Shown here: positions 32,236 through 43,391 of the stretch, piece by piece
How positions within the stretch are numbered: the stretch's first letter is position 1
Layout of the letters: every line of letters starts with the position of its first letter
Source: Paraphoma chrysanthemicola
Taxonomy: Eukaryota; Ascomycota; Dothideomycetes; Pleosporales; Phaeosphaeriaceae
DNA length: 64,000 bases
Direction: 5' to 3'
Assembly: GCA_020744225.1 (NCBI GenBank)
Contig: JAGMWG010000002.1
Location: forward strand, 868,001 to 932,000
The notes under the pieces: model-generated
Told to the model about the DNA's origin: nothing
The model's input: only the letters and a program-made list of their open reading frames with translations
The model's database searches: none
Translations under genes and position numbers: made by a program

Positions 32236-33222
32236 ATGGGCCGAGGGCTGTTCAATTCGGAAAGGGAAATTCCTGATTTAGCAGGCAAGGTGGTTCTGGT
32301 GACTGGCGGTGAGCGCTCTTTGCCGCAACGATTGCACACAGACACCAACTGACAGCATAAAGGAAACTCTGGACTAGGTAGAGAATCAGTGCTTGAGTTG
32401 GCAAAACATAATCCAAGCAAGATATACTTGGCTTCGCGCAACGCCGCTCGAGGAATTGAGGCGATCGATCTCATTAAGATGGAAGTACCCAAAGCTCCAG
32501 TGACGCTGCTACTGTGCGATTTGAGTTCGCTTCACTCAATTCAGCAAGCAGCACAACAGATCAGGAGCGAGTCGCAGTACCTCGACATCTTAATTTGTAA
32601 TGCTGGCGTCGTGGCTTGTCCCAAAGCTACTAGCGAGGATGGCTACGAGATCCAATTTGCCACCAATCATCTGGGTCATGCTCTGCTCATAAAGTTATTG
32701 ATTCCATTGCTGCGCAAAGCATCCAAAGAGCGTGGCGATGCTAGAGTAGTCAGCATTGCATCTCCAGGCTTCAACTTCTCGCCAAAAGGCGGAATCCAAT
32801 TCAACACGCTGCGCTCCGAGCAAGATATGGGCTTTGGTGGACCACCAAAACGCTACGGGCAGAGCAAACTTGCGATTATACTGTACGCAGAAGAGCTGGC
32901 ACGACGCTACCCTGAGCTGGTTTGCGTCTCGGTCGATCCGGGTGCGGCACGGACAGAGCTCTTCACTTCGCAGGGTTGGGCAATGAGGGCGTTCATCCTC
33001 GTTGCTACCTGGATGCGGGGTGAGTGGATGTGGTCCGCAAAAGAAGGCGTATCCAACCAGCTTTGGGCGGCGACAGCGTCGAGAGATCATCTTCTATTCA
33101 ATGGTGGGTTGTATAAGCCGATTGGGAGACACGTGCCAAAGTGTGGCTATCTCAAGGATGATATATTGCGCGAGATGCTGTGGGAGTGGACGGAGAACGA
33201 GTTGAAGGGGTACGAATTGTGA
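32236..33222 (+). CDS. short-chain dehydrogenase/reductase (retinol dehydrogenase-like)
   Basis: NAD(P)-dependent oxidoreductase with a Rossmann fold. Exons 32236-32308 and 32363-33222 (intron GTGAGC..ATAAAG) give 310 residues. The cofactor motif TGGNSGLGRE is assembled by the splice (G|GA), which confirms the junction. LICNAGVVA is the NAG motif, and the catalytic Tyr and Lys are in RYGQSKLA. SVDPGAARTEL is the usual post-catalytic loop. There is no signal peptide. The layout fits the fungal group related to retinol dehydrogenases and WW-domain oxidoreductases. Substrate cannot be told. Confidence 0.9.
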
Positions 33223-33388
33223 GTGAAGTCACGGAAGACTGTGCTTGGCGCAATCACGGCCGTCCGCGCAGTCCGTCACTTCACCTCACACATAACACCC
33301 CACGTCACGTTCATGCCAAAAGTCGAGATCTTCTTTCTAGTTACAACAACACACGAGTCGTCTAGGTGTACTCATTTGATTGTCCAAC

Positions 33389-34390
33389 ATGTCAACCATG
33401 TCGCCCATCGTGTCTACTCGCAATTGCACACCCGACGAAAATGATGCGACGCCAATGCCTTCCGAAGCTGAACGGACATCTCCGCCCTCAACCCAGCCAT
33501 TCGATCTCCAAGAGGAAAAGCAGAGGCGTGACATGCTTCCCAGACTCGGACAAACCATAGCAGATGAGAAATGGTATCACGAGAGCTTTATGAAACAGAA
33601 CAAGAGTATTACTATGGCTCTCGCATGCAAAGGCTTCGATATTACGCGAGCGACATATGACGAGTGGTTCCAGTTCTGCACAATTCAGTTGAAGAAAGAT
33701 GACATCTTCATGAAGAACATGGCGAGCAATGAGGCGGTGTGGCGCAAAGGCGAGGTTGTGCATGAGGGCCAGCGCGATGATCGGTTCAACTTCCTCGTCG
33801 ACAGCGATGTTCCTCGAGCGTGGTACAACTGGGCCATTGACGGCATCTTCACGATTGTCGCAACTTGGATGAAGGAGAATAAGTCGGCTCTCAAAACAGC
33901 CGAGCGACCTCGCACGTATGACTACTCCCACGGCAGCATTGGAGCGCTTCCAGCAACGAAGAAGCCGAAGATTGCCCCACAGTCCTCTTTAATATACATT
34001 GAATTCGAGGATGAGTCCGGCAGGCGCGACGAAGTAGTGATCCCAGTCCTCGAGGTTGTGCGTGGCAGCATGTCAACGGAGATCGGACAAGGCAAGAAGA
34101 GACATTTGAAGTATGAGTCAGTATTGGCGATTGACACGTTGCAGTTCTTAAGCTAACAAGTTAATAGTGCACTCTCATTTACGATGTTCCGCAAAACACT
34201 TGAAGACCTGGTCGACTGTGATCTCATCCCAACTACAAGCAAGAAGAGCGAATACGTTCTTTGCTATGGTTTCGGCATAAATGAGAAATGGGAGTGGAAT
34301 ACGGCAACGCTGAAAGAGGCTATCCGCGCACTTCATGGGAAGAACAACGAGGTCAGGTTGTTTCTTCGGCTGCGTCAGGATGCAGAGTAA
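33389..34390 (+). CDS. hypothetical protein
   Basis: Two exons, 33389-34110 and 34168-34390. The intron (GTATGA..TTAATAG with GCTAAC as branch site) joins AA|T in frame and gives 314 residues. The ATG at 33389 is the first in frame; another lies at 33398. The N-terminus is Ser/Thr/Pro-rich. The middle is charged with several Trp residues (RAWYNWAIDGIFTIVATW). A basic patch ATKKPKIAPQ precedes a beta-like C-terminal half ending FLRLRQDAE. No motif I can name, no signal peptide and no clear membrane span. It follows the dehydrogenase gene by about 170 bases on the same strand. Confidence 0.7.
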
Positions 34391-35004
34391 AGGATCAGGA
34401 CATGATGAGGTAGGCCGATGCACGGTGCACTCGAGTAGTCCTTACCATGGAGGATGCGATGCTTATGTACCAGGTTCTAAGTCCCAGTCAAAATGGATGT
34501 GTATCACAATTCGCTACAGCACAATTTACATGGTGGAAATGTAGATCGTTGTCGGTGGATACTTTTGAGCATAAACACACTCACTGCCACCAATATCTCA
34601 GGCGTGAATTTCATGCGGCCCATAATAAGTAACATCGGCAACATGCCATATGAAGAATATAGTCTAACGTAGGAGAGCGCAAACTCATCGCTGTGGCGGT
34701 GACCAAGCCCTTTCAGCATTCCCAAGGAATCTGATGAAGCAACGGCTGTAAAGCAGCATCATAAAGTTCATAATTAACTCTGCCGAGCGCACAATGCATG
34801 GCTATGTCACACTTGTTTTGTAAGAGAATTCAGAAATGAAGAGCCAAGCTCGCAGCTCACGTTATAGCGTGTTTCTTGCCCCACCTTCCTGCATGACTGC
34901 AGCCTGGCCTGCCGCGTTCTTCCCCAGTCGCGTCGAGAAGAACGCATGTCCACCGCTCGCGCAAAATTGGGAGTGCACATCAATTGCTGTCAGCCGTTTG
35001 TGAG
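34391..35004. other. intergenic
   Basis: 614 bases with only motif-free short ORFs. The right end is the likely promoter of the 2EXR-like gene at 35005. Confidence 0.4.
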
Positions 35005-35855
35005 ATGGAGGTTCCCGTGCATGAGTCCCACTTCTTGCGTCTCCCAGCGGGCAAGTCTCCTTGGCTCTCGAAATGAAGCCGATTCGCTAGCGCTAACAAT
35101 TGAAGCTAGAATTGCGAAATCGCATCTACGAATATGCAATAGCCATTCAGTCAAGCGCAGAAGAGAGTAGACTCCCCTCCTTGCCTCTTGCGCAAGTCTG
35201 TCGCCAACTGCGTACCGAGTTTTACCCGATGTGCCTCCAGGCACCCATCATCCTCGACTGGAAGTACTTGCCTGGCTACTTGGCGACGTTTTATTCTGGC
35301 GTGAATGAAACATCTCGGCCATTTAAATATTGCCCATCTTCTATCACAGTCCTGGCCGACGGTTGTCTAAAGCACGGAGTATGGGCCAAGGTCGACCTTG
35401 TCCATCTCATTCGAATGGCGCACACCAGGAGCGATTTCTCCTGTACATTTGCTTATTGGGATGTTGCTTGGGGTATGATCGAATAAATAGCTAACGAAAC
35501 AGCAACTAACTCGAGAACAGGAAGCGACAGCGACTCGGACCACGAAGCGAGGGAGTACACAGATGAAGAGAAGAGTTATATTGAAGATGACAACAACATG
35601 CTTGTCAAGGTCATCTTCAATCAGAACGACCAGTGGCGCCACGACGTCACGAATGGCACATTGAAGCACATTTTCATGGATTATGTGGGAAGCGCTGAAA
35701 TTGCTGAGATGAACATCGTGCTTTCCGACAATTTTGAGGTCTCATTGCCCAGTGTCGACGAAACTGACGAGTATCTGGAGAGAGTAGGGCTTGATCAGGG
35801 AAACGACCACACAATGGATGTACGAGTCACCAGAGAAAGCGCAATGTGTGGCTAG
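35005..35855 (+). CDS. 2EXR-like protein
   Basis: Three exons, 35005-35050, 35110-35472 and 35521-35855, encode 247 residues. Intron 1 has a GC donor (GCAAGT) and CTAG acceptor and splits the Glu codon G|AA, producing HFLRLPAELRNRIYEYAI. Intron 2 is GTATGA..GAACAG. Family landmarks are the LPAELRNRIY motif at residues 12-21 and LAQVCRQLRTEFYPM about 25 residues later. Exon 3 starts with an acidic segment (SDSDSDHEAREYTDEEK). No catalytic residues are recognisable. Continuity of the family motif across a non-GT intron is the main support for the start. Confidence 0.75.
35051..35109 (+). other. GC-AG intron
   Basis: Intron of 59 bases beginning GCAAGT and ending GAAGCTAG, with a CGCTAACAAT branch-like site near the 3' end. 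It is inferred because it restores the LPAELRNRIY motif in frame. GC donors are the main recognised variant of U2-type introns in fungi. Confidence 0.6.
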
Positions 35856-35980
35856 CATGGCAGTACTGGATTGCAGATACCGCATGCTAGTGTCTGTCAG
35901 AGTATATGTCAACAGACATGCTAGCAGACAAGCTGCTTAGCAGCAACACCTATCAACCCGGTGAATAAAAGCGACATGAT

Positions 35981-36624
35981 TCAAAATACTTCCGAGAAAC
36001 TTTCCCAATTCCCGACGCGCGCTTTTCGTTTGTCGTTCCCGCCACGTACAGTACTTCTTTTGGACTGGACCTTCTTCATCCACCCACCAACACGTTTCTT
36101 TACTCTCCTCCATCTTCCCACCTTCTCCTCCTTCTCATCAAAACTCGCTCCTTCTTCCTCCGCATTTCTCGTCGCATTACCCTGAAACCTGCCCGACCAC
36201 CTCAAGCTTGCTCTCTGCGACATCCACATTTCTTCTAGCTCCGCATGCTTTCTTTCTATATTCGTGCGATGCGCATGTAACTCGTGATACATGCGTCGAT
36301 ACGCGGTGATTGTTTCGCCGTGTAATTACTGATTCGTGTGCGTGAGGGCAATCCAGTTTGGGTTGAGGGTGTCTATGCTAACTGTGATGGAGAATTTGAG
36401 CTCCGCGAGGAGGGCCGTATGCAAATGCGCGTAGATTTGGTCGCGCAATTCTGTGGGGTCGGAATTAGTTAGTTTGAGAGAACTTAAGATGAGGGGCGTA
36501 AGTGGGGAGAAAAGGGAAGGGAAGGTAGGAAGGTGATCATGGAATATGTGGACCGACCTTGAGGGAGTGTGAGGAGTGTTAAGTAGAGTTTTGGAGTGAG
36601 CGTAGCTGGGAGTGTTGTAGTCAT
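35981..36624 (-). pseudogene. 2EXR-like gene with one in-frame stop
   Basis: Minus-strand family member. Exon 1 (36624-36558) encodes 22 residues ending LTLLTLPQ. The intron (36557-36451, GTCGGT..CCCACAG) splits the Glu codon G|AA, and exon 2 continues ELRDQIYAHLHTALLAEL. A TAA at 36328-36326 ends the frame after 63 residues. The same frame then stays open for another 114 codons to 35981, reading LHGETITAYRRMYHELHAHR and a strongly basic tail (RRVKKRVGGWMKK). The downstream part looks like coding helix, so a recent nonsense change (for example CAA to TAA) is likeliest. A 63-residue protein or read-through are alternatives. Confidence 0.5.
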
Positions 36625-37020
36625 TGTGATTTGCTGCTGTATCCTATGTATCTAATGTCTGGAGGAAAGAACATGATATGTTGATCAATGGGATTCGAAT
36701 ACTCTGCATACAATTTCCGAATGCTGGTTTAATTACTCAACCAAGGTTGTGATCACGCAGCCTCACTTAGACCCTGCGCTAGTCCGTGTATAAGACCATG
36801 GTTCGCCGGATGAAATTAAACATAATCTTGTACTTGGTCCTTCAGTAAGTGGATGCGAAAATCTTGCAAGGAACTTGCTGTCGCGACTCGGTATGAGTTT
36901 CACTTGGAAGTGTACGTTGAAATTGCATGTGCAATTCGATAGGACGTAGAAGGAACTTGGATTCAATTCCTAAGCGATTATCGACATCTCGCCAATTAAC
37001 ACTTTCTCAGACTTCCTGGC
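36625..37020. other. intergenic
   Basis: 396 bases with no supported gene, upstream of the nonsense-interrupted 2EXR-like gene and downstream of the dehydrogenase gene, both on the minus strand. Confidence 0.4.
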
Positions 37021-38165
37021 TCATGGCAACACGTATCCTCCGTCAATGAGGACATCGCTACCAGTCATATAACTGCTCGCATCACTCGCCAGATACAAGA
37101 ACAACCCCTTGATCTCCTTGACATTACCCTGACGTCCCACAGGAATCATCCTCAACCCTTCATTGATAACTTGAGGACCAGCGCCCATCTGTTCATGAAT
37201 TAGCAACGCATATTAGGCGAATTTCGAGGATTCAACATCGATTTGATGGCGGTCGAAAAGTGTTCAAACAAAAAATAGCAACATACCTTTGTATCAAAAA
37301 ACCCGGGGCTGACAATATTCACCCTCGCAAACTCCCTCCACTCCCTCGCCAGACTCTTACCCAAATGACTCACAAACGCCTTGCCAGCATTGTAAATCGG
37401 CTGATCAATGGGTACATTGACGATATGCGCTGATATCGAACTGGTCAAGATCAAGTTTCCGGATCCTTGCTTCTTGAATACTTCGCCAGCGTACTTGGCG
37501 CAGTATACCATGCCGTCGACGTTGGTCTTCATGAGGTTGCTGTAGGATTCGAGAGTCTGGTCGAGAAGGGGTTTGCTGTCACCGGTTCCGGCGTTGGCGA
37601 CGAAGACGTCCAAGCGGCCAAAGTCAGAAACAACTTGTGCGATGGCGGAGCGCACGGTTTCGGGGTCGGTGATGTTGACGGAGTATGTTTTTGTGCGGAC
37701 GTTGTGTTCCTTGGCCAGGGACTCTGCGCGCTCGACGGCCTTTTTGTTTCTGTAGAGTAAAGTTGGTTAGTTGGGATACTCTATCTTCATCTCAATCCCA
37801 TGCCCATTGCATTTCCATATACACGTGTCGTTCTTGTTTTCCTGCTCTTGCACTCCCCAATTCCATCTTTATCCCCGTAACAATCTCCCTACCGCTATTC
37901 CATCCTATCCCATATTCTTACCACCACCACCTCTTTCAGACAACCGAATCGCGAAATTTACTTACGAGTTATACCACAACGCCACATCTCCGCCAGCCTC
38001 TGCAATCGCATCCGCGACCGCGCCACCGATCCCCTCCGCCGCGCCCGTAACAATGACAACTTTGCCCTTCATGCTGAATTGTTGGAGGACATTTGTCGGT
38101 GTGTCAGGAACAGGCTTGGGAAAGCCCTGGCGAGGGGCCTGGCATTCTTCAATGGACATTGACAT
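37021..38165 (-). CDS. short-chain dehydrogenase (sorbose reductase/mannitol dehydrogenase-like)
   Basis: NADP(H)-dependent classical SDR, 276 residues from three minus-strand exons: 38165-37966, 37749-37287 and 37188-37021. Introns are 37965-37750 (GTAAGT..CTACAG, 216 bases) and 37286-37189 (GTATGT..GAACAG). The cofactor motif VTGAAEGIGGAVA, the strand end ALWYNSNKKA, VANAGTGD, the catalytic IYNAGKAF and the C-terminal GSDVLIDGGYVLP are all in place. The N-terminal extension (QGFPKPVPDTPTNVLQQF) and the ALWYNSN segment are typical of fungal polyol/sorbose reductases, so sugar or polyol reduction is a reasonable guess. Probably cytosolic. Confidence 0.9.
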
Positions 38166-38545
38166 TCTGGCTGTTGCTTGAAGATTGATTGAGCTTTGCT
38201 GTGGTGTGTGATACTGGTCTGTGAAATATGTTAATAAAGGTTGAAGATAAGATTGAAGTCAGGAGGTAACCAGTACAAAATATCGAACAAGTCTGAGAAA
38301 GACTGCGAGGGCGGGTATTATGTAGAACTGGAAGTTAGGCTGATGTTTATACGCGTCTACTCAACATCCATCCAGTATGCGAAGAATTGATCGAATGCGG
38401 AAGGTTAGACGAGTCAAAATGTCAAAAGTCAAATTCGCAGTTCATGGAAGCCTCTAACAATTCTAGAGCTTTGTTCAATTTCTTCCGACAGACTGCCCCG
38501 CGCCTGGACCCTGTTGCGTCACCACCCCAAATCTGCCCCGCTACA
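38166..38545. promoter_or_regulatory. divergent promoter region
   Basis: 380 bases between the dehydrogenase (minus) and the small gene starting at 38546 (plus). No individual element can be named. Confidence 0.35.
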
Positions 38546-38891
38546 ATGGACAACAGTCGTCCGAAGCCCACTGCGCCGCCATCGCCCAATACTGATCCAG
38601 ACAGGAAGCATTTCCAGATGGAGTAATGCCGGCTCGGCTTACCTGCCTTGTGCAGAGTTACCCAAGAGGGCAAGAAGTGTACAGGTATTGATTGCAGCGG
38701 GTTTGTGGGTGGTGGGGTGGTCGGAGATGTTCCGCCTACGAAGGATTGCGGCGGTGGATGCGGCGGGGAACAGGAAGAGTTCCGGTGGGCTGCGAAGGGG
38801 TGCTCGGAGAGATTTTGCTGACTTAGTACATTTGGCCAATGAAATTGTGAGGGACACGACAAGGGTATGGTATGATAGGGAGAGACCATGA
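38546..38891 (+). CDS. small single-span membrane protein candidate
   Basis: Two-exon gene of 99 residues: 38546-38622 and 38669-38891. The intron (GTAATG..CAAGAG, 46 bases) joins GA|G in frame. The head is hydrophilic (MDNSRPKPTAPPSPNTDPDR). Directly after the splice comes a hydrophobic segment, VQVLIAAGLWVVGW, then a basic and polar tail ending ADLVHLANEIVRDTTRVWYD and RERP. The gene is hidden in the reading-frame view because each frame is broken by the intron. It is tail-to-tail with the MFS gene, only 50 bases between stops. Possibly mitochondrial or ER-associated, but no family is recognised. Confidence 0.55.
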
Positions 38892-38941
38892 TAGCTTCGC
38901 ACGGTAGAAATGCGCTTGCATACTTCTAATGCCAAGACTAT

Positions 38942-41147
38942 TTACTGCTCTTTACTCTTCTCCTTCCGCAGCTCTCTCTCATCTGCCTCGGTCGTGCTTC
39001 CTCCGCTTCCCTCCTCGTCCCCGCCTAATCGGCTTTCCTCATCTCTCCGCTTATCCTGCTCAATATCCGGTGCGGGCGCGAACTTGCTCCTCGCTCGGAT
39101 TCTCTTTCCGAAGATGTAAAATACAACTGGCATTGGTACTAATACGAGCGCGACGCATCCAAGAAGTGTCGCAGCCCATTGGATGCCCATGCCGTTAAAC
39201 ATGTATGTAGCAAACAGAGGGAAGACGCCGCCAAAAATTGATCGCATAAAAGTGTTGGCTGCGATGGCAGATGCAGCGAACATGAGGTAGGCGTCGACGA
39301 GATAGTTGAGCAGTGAGAGGAAGATGGAGAAGATGCCGAAGCCCGTGAACAAGCCGGATAGAACAGGGACGATCCAATGGACATTGCCGGTGTAGCTAGA
39401 CCAGCCGAACCAGAATAGACCTGCGGCAAAAAGGACACCGCCTACCATGCTGATTGGAAGACGCCATTCGGGGACGGGAATGTTGTTGTTGGCTTCGAGC
39501 TGTTTGGTGTACCGTGGATTCAGCAAGACAATGGCGATGAAAGCAATGACTTCACCGATTACCATTCCAAAGTATGCAAGACCAGAAACGCCAGCAGTCC
39601 AGCCGTAGACACCTTCGAAGACGAGAGCGTAGGCAGTGAGGAAAAGGTATAGCAGGCCATCTAAGGGGCATTAGCTGAATGTTCTCGCTTGCTAATAGTA
39701 TGCACTCACAAATGAAGCTCATGTAGATGGTAATGAGCAGCACAATTGGTTCTGTGAAAAGGATGCGCATGGGACGACTGACGTTCCTCACAATCAGCTC
39801 CTTGAAGTCGACTTCGATTTCTTCCTGCTTGGCATGGATACCCCAGTTCTTCGTGCGTCGCCTCAGCTCGGCCGCCTTGTTGATGAGCACCACGGGCGGA
39901 TACGTTTCTTCCATAAAGAACAAGAGCAGGGCGAACGCTGCAAAGCCCATGAACGAGCTGATATACTCGGTCCAGCGCCAGCCAAGATAGCTTGTGGTGA
40001 TGAAGCCGCCAAGAAACGGAGCCAAGAGCGGGCCCGTGAATACGGTGGCTGAGAAGACGGCAACTGCAAGACCTCGCACCTTGTTGTTGAACATGTCGGC
40101 AAAGACAGCGGCCACGATGGCGAGGGGGCTGGAGCCGAAGAGGCCTGCGAAGAAGCGGCAGATGAGGATGGTTTGGAGGTCTTTGCCCACGGCGACGGCG
40201 ATACTGAAGATGGCGAAGCCAAAGGCGGCGATGATGATGGGAGGCTTGCGACCGTACAGTTCGGACATGGGCGCCCACATCTGTCATGGTTAGCGTCGTT
40301 GTTTCTTTCATAGTGGAATTCCAGCACGTACCAATGGTCCAAAAGCATAGCCAAAAACAAACAGACTCGTCCCAAGCGTTCCAACCTCAGCAATGACACC
40401 AAACTCTTTCGATACGGGCCTGATGGCAGCAGAGAAGATGCTCGATCCCATGGTCGCACCTAGCGCGTCGAATGCCAGAATCGCGCCGAGAAAGAGCTTC
40501 TTATTCATAGGCCAGTTTTGCGGGTGTAATGGGTCATCTTTCCCGCCAAACTCGACGACATACTCCTCGCGGTCTGGCAGCAGCGGCGGGAACGGCTTGC
40601 CGGCGCCCATGTCTGGCAGCGGCTTCTCGGTGCGCCGCCGCGATATTGTGCGTGTGAGGCGAGACTGCACCTGCGCGGCACCGACCGTGGTTGCATGCTG
40701 GCTTCGATGCGTCTCGATGCGGCGAATGGCCTCGGGATCGCGCTCAGTTGGGTGCAGCTGGAGGAAGTTGCGACTCGAGGCCTGCGATGTAACGGTCGGG
40801 CGGCGTTCTCGCGCTGGTGTGGAGTGTGCCGTACGGATCTCCTCGAGGCGTGCGCTCTGTGTGGAGGCTGAACTTATAGACGACGAAGAGGATGCGCTTG
40901 TTTGGCGTGACAAGGGCGCGACTTCCTCTTCCTTGTTCAAGGGCGTCGCGACTTTCTCCAGTTGTGGAGATGCAGGCTGTTCCTGCTTATTGACCTGCTC
41001 GGCTCTTTCCCGCTCGGACAGCTGAGGGTCGTTTCTGTGCAATTCCTCATACTGACTGCGAAATTGCCGGTTGGGATCCCAGGTTGTGTATCGTGAAGGA
41101 CTGGCGTTGGCCTCATTGCGAAGAATCTCGTAGTCTTCCTCCTGCAT
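38942..41147 (-). CDS. MFS multidrug/polyamine-type exporter (DHA1)
   Basis: Proton antiporter with 12 predicted membrane helices, 701 residues from three minus-strand exons: 41147-40332, 40280-39710 and 39660-38942. Introns are 40331-40281 (GTACGT..GACAG) and 39709-39661 (GTGAGT..CCTTAG). A long hydrophilic N-terminus of about 210 residues, rich in Ser, Arg and Glu, precedes the first helix. DDPLHPQNWPMNKK is the typical entry to TM1 in this group. SELYGRKPPII is the loop 2-3 signature, and TEYISSFMGF and MEETYPPVVL flank the central loop. The C-terminal tail is charged. Such proteins export drugs, polyamines or metabolites from the plasma membrane. The cargo is unknown. Confidence 0.92.
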
Positions 41148-41890
41148 GGCTGCAGCTGATTGGCGGCGCTCGCGAAATCGAAATGGTAATGGCGAGGTGC
41201 AAAATTTGAAGCAATTGCGCTCAATGCGACAATAAACGCCTGCAAACGTCGTTCGCTGACGTCGCTCTCGGCCTCGCGTGGAGCTGTGGATGTGCCGGTA
41301 GCGTGTAGTGTACGTAGGTAGTGTCGGTTGGTATGTCCGAGAGTTGCCAATGGCCTTCAGACCATGACGGCGAAGCCATTAGCACATATACTCCTCACCT
41401 CGGCCGGCGCATTTGCAATCTGTTGGGAGAGCAACCATTTCCTGCACCGTGTCGCATACCGAAAATAAGCGTTAGGATGACTCTGCACATCAGTAATCCA
41501 ATCACAGGACGGTGCAATGCGGCAGATCTGGCGGCGATCAAGCTTTTGCAGCCTCTGATTGCGTACGAAAAGTCTCGATAATCGCCGCGAAAAGAAGCAG
41601 GGTGACGTCATGGTACGCGGAAAACGCTAGTTCGCTGGTGTGTCAGCACCTCGGATAAGCCACAGTCACTCTGCGAGATCGTGAAGAAGCCGTATATGCA
41701 GACGAGAAAGAACGCTTGAACCAAAATGCATTAGGATCGAGCTATCGTGAGTCGCTTTCCAATTCACATTCGAAGCTATGCTCACATGCACGGTGACAAG
41801 TACAAAAGTAAGAAGGAAAGCCGAGTAGATGTCGTGGAAACTGGGCTTATTCCTATGGCTATATCGGCCGAGTCCATAAGCTTGTCCTCC
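41148..41890. other. intergenic
   Basis: 743 bases upstream of the MFS gene and downstream of the serine hydrolase gene, both on the minus strand. Short ORFs without motifs; presumed promoter next to 41147. Confidence 0.4.
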
Positions 41891-43391
41891 TCAAGCCGTC
41901 GCCTTTGTAAAGTGCGATACCATCTCCTTCTGAAACACCTTTCCGAGGAAAGCATGCTTCAGCTCACCCGGTGGGAACAGCTGCGTCGCAAAGATACCAC
42001 AGGTGCCGCCCTTCCTATCGATCCACCACTTCAGGTTCGGTGCGCCTCCCCACTGCATCCAGCCAGGCTCAAAGCCATCGTCGCTGTTGTGCAGTCCTAT
42101 CAACCCTCCAATGCCATACACCCACTTGCCAGCCCCAGCTGTGCCTACTGGGGGCTCGCCGGGAGTCATGATCGCAGCAGCCATTGGGGTCGAGAGAAGA
42201 CCGTTCTGTGACTCTATCTGAGCTTCCGAGAGCGCAGGCGTGAACATGAGATCAATACTGTCTGACTTAAGAAGCTTGCCATCGTTGTGAAGAATCGACT
42301 TGAGGACTTCGAGGAAGTCGTCTGCAGTCCCGAAGAGTCCTGCGCCCCCAAAGTCGTCAGTTGGCTCAACAGGCACGTTCATCACCGCATCCGGTGTTTC
42401 CCCGTCAATTAGCCCCGATTCCGTACGATTGATCATTGGCATCAGGCGGTCGATCATGTTGTTGTGCTTCTTAGGATGGAAGGAAGTGTTGTTCATGCCC
42501 AGCAAGTCGAAAATGTTCCTACGCATGTATTCTTCCAGGGTAACGTTATTCGCTCTCGCGATCATCAGGCCGACGAGGTCGAGGCTGGCACCGTATATCC
42601 ACCCAGATCCTGGCTCAGAGACAAGCGGATGTTGGAAGCCCTCTATGATCGGCGTGCGCATCCCAAGAGGCCTTTCTCCGCGACCTTGTCTCCATTGCAC
42701 CAAGAGCGGATGCATGAAGTCGTAGGCAACCCCACTCGTGTGAGTGAGTAGCTGACGCAATGTTATCTTCTCGTTTGCAGGCTGCAGTATCGGCTTGGCA
42801 TCCTCCGTGAAGCCGGTGATGATCTCCGTATGCTGCCACTCGGGGAGTAATTTGTCCACGTCTGCCGAGCTGTCGAGCGTGAACAAGCCTCGCTCAACAC
42901 ATTGAAGTGCTGCGATAGTCGTCACCAACTTGTTACAGGATGCTAGCCACATGACAGTCTGCGTTAACACCGGAGACGATGCAGGGTCCAGCTGCAGCGT
43001 GCCAAATGCGGTCTTGTAATCTGGCGTCTTGACGCCATCCTCTATTAAATGTGGTCAACGACGACGCAATCTAGAAAAGAAGCAAAGTTGAAGCCAAGGC
43101 GTTTGGCATCTGTCTCAAGGTCGATAGAATCAAGAAGAATGTGAAATATCGTGCAACCCACGGACGGGGTGTCGTTACAGCTGCGGGTTGATTACCCCGA
43201 TCCACTTGTATTTGCTTTTTGTGCTTGCAACGTTGCTACGTTTGAAAAACATAAAAAGGAAACATGACCGTTACTGGCGTACCTTTCACCCGAGATCCTG
43301 CAGCCGCAAGAGCCACACCCGCAAGTAAACGGTCTGGTCCTGGTGCGACAGCTCGCTTGAACGCGTTTTCGAAGTTGGAATTGATAGACAT
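41891..43391 (-). CDS. beta-lactamase-fold serine hydrolase/transferase
   Basis: Member of the class C beta-lactamase/penicillin-binding-protein fold, which in fungi includes esterases and LovD-like acyltransferases. Exons 43391-43283 and 43041-41891 give 419 residues. The 241-base intron (GTACGC..TTAATAG) restores the frame as G|AG. The nucleophile motif S-x-x-K is SCNK in MWLASCNKLVTTIAAL, and the Tyr motif is YGAS in GWIYGASLDLVG. A late Gly/Trp-rich segment (GWMQWGGAPNLKWW) precedes the C-terminal helix. There is no signal peptide, so it is intracellular. The long intron could hide a further small exon, because the usual loop between GSRVK and the TAFGTLQLD strand is short here. Confidence 0.85.

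Noticed and set aside
32389..33222. Shorter start for the dehydrogenase at an internal codon
   Set aside because: It would remove the TGGNSGLG cofactor motif, which the upstream exon and intron restore exactly.
35866..35935. Repeated CATGCTAG/GTCTGT words downstream of the 35-kb gene
   Set aside because: Imperfect and not clearly a hairpin or transposon end. They may contribute to 3' end formation, but this cannot be shown.
36680..36705. Sequence resembling a tRNA B-box (GGGATTCGAATAC)
   Set aside because: No cloverleaf can be drawn around it: no matching acceptor stem, and no A-box at the right distance.
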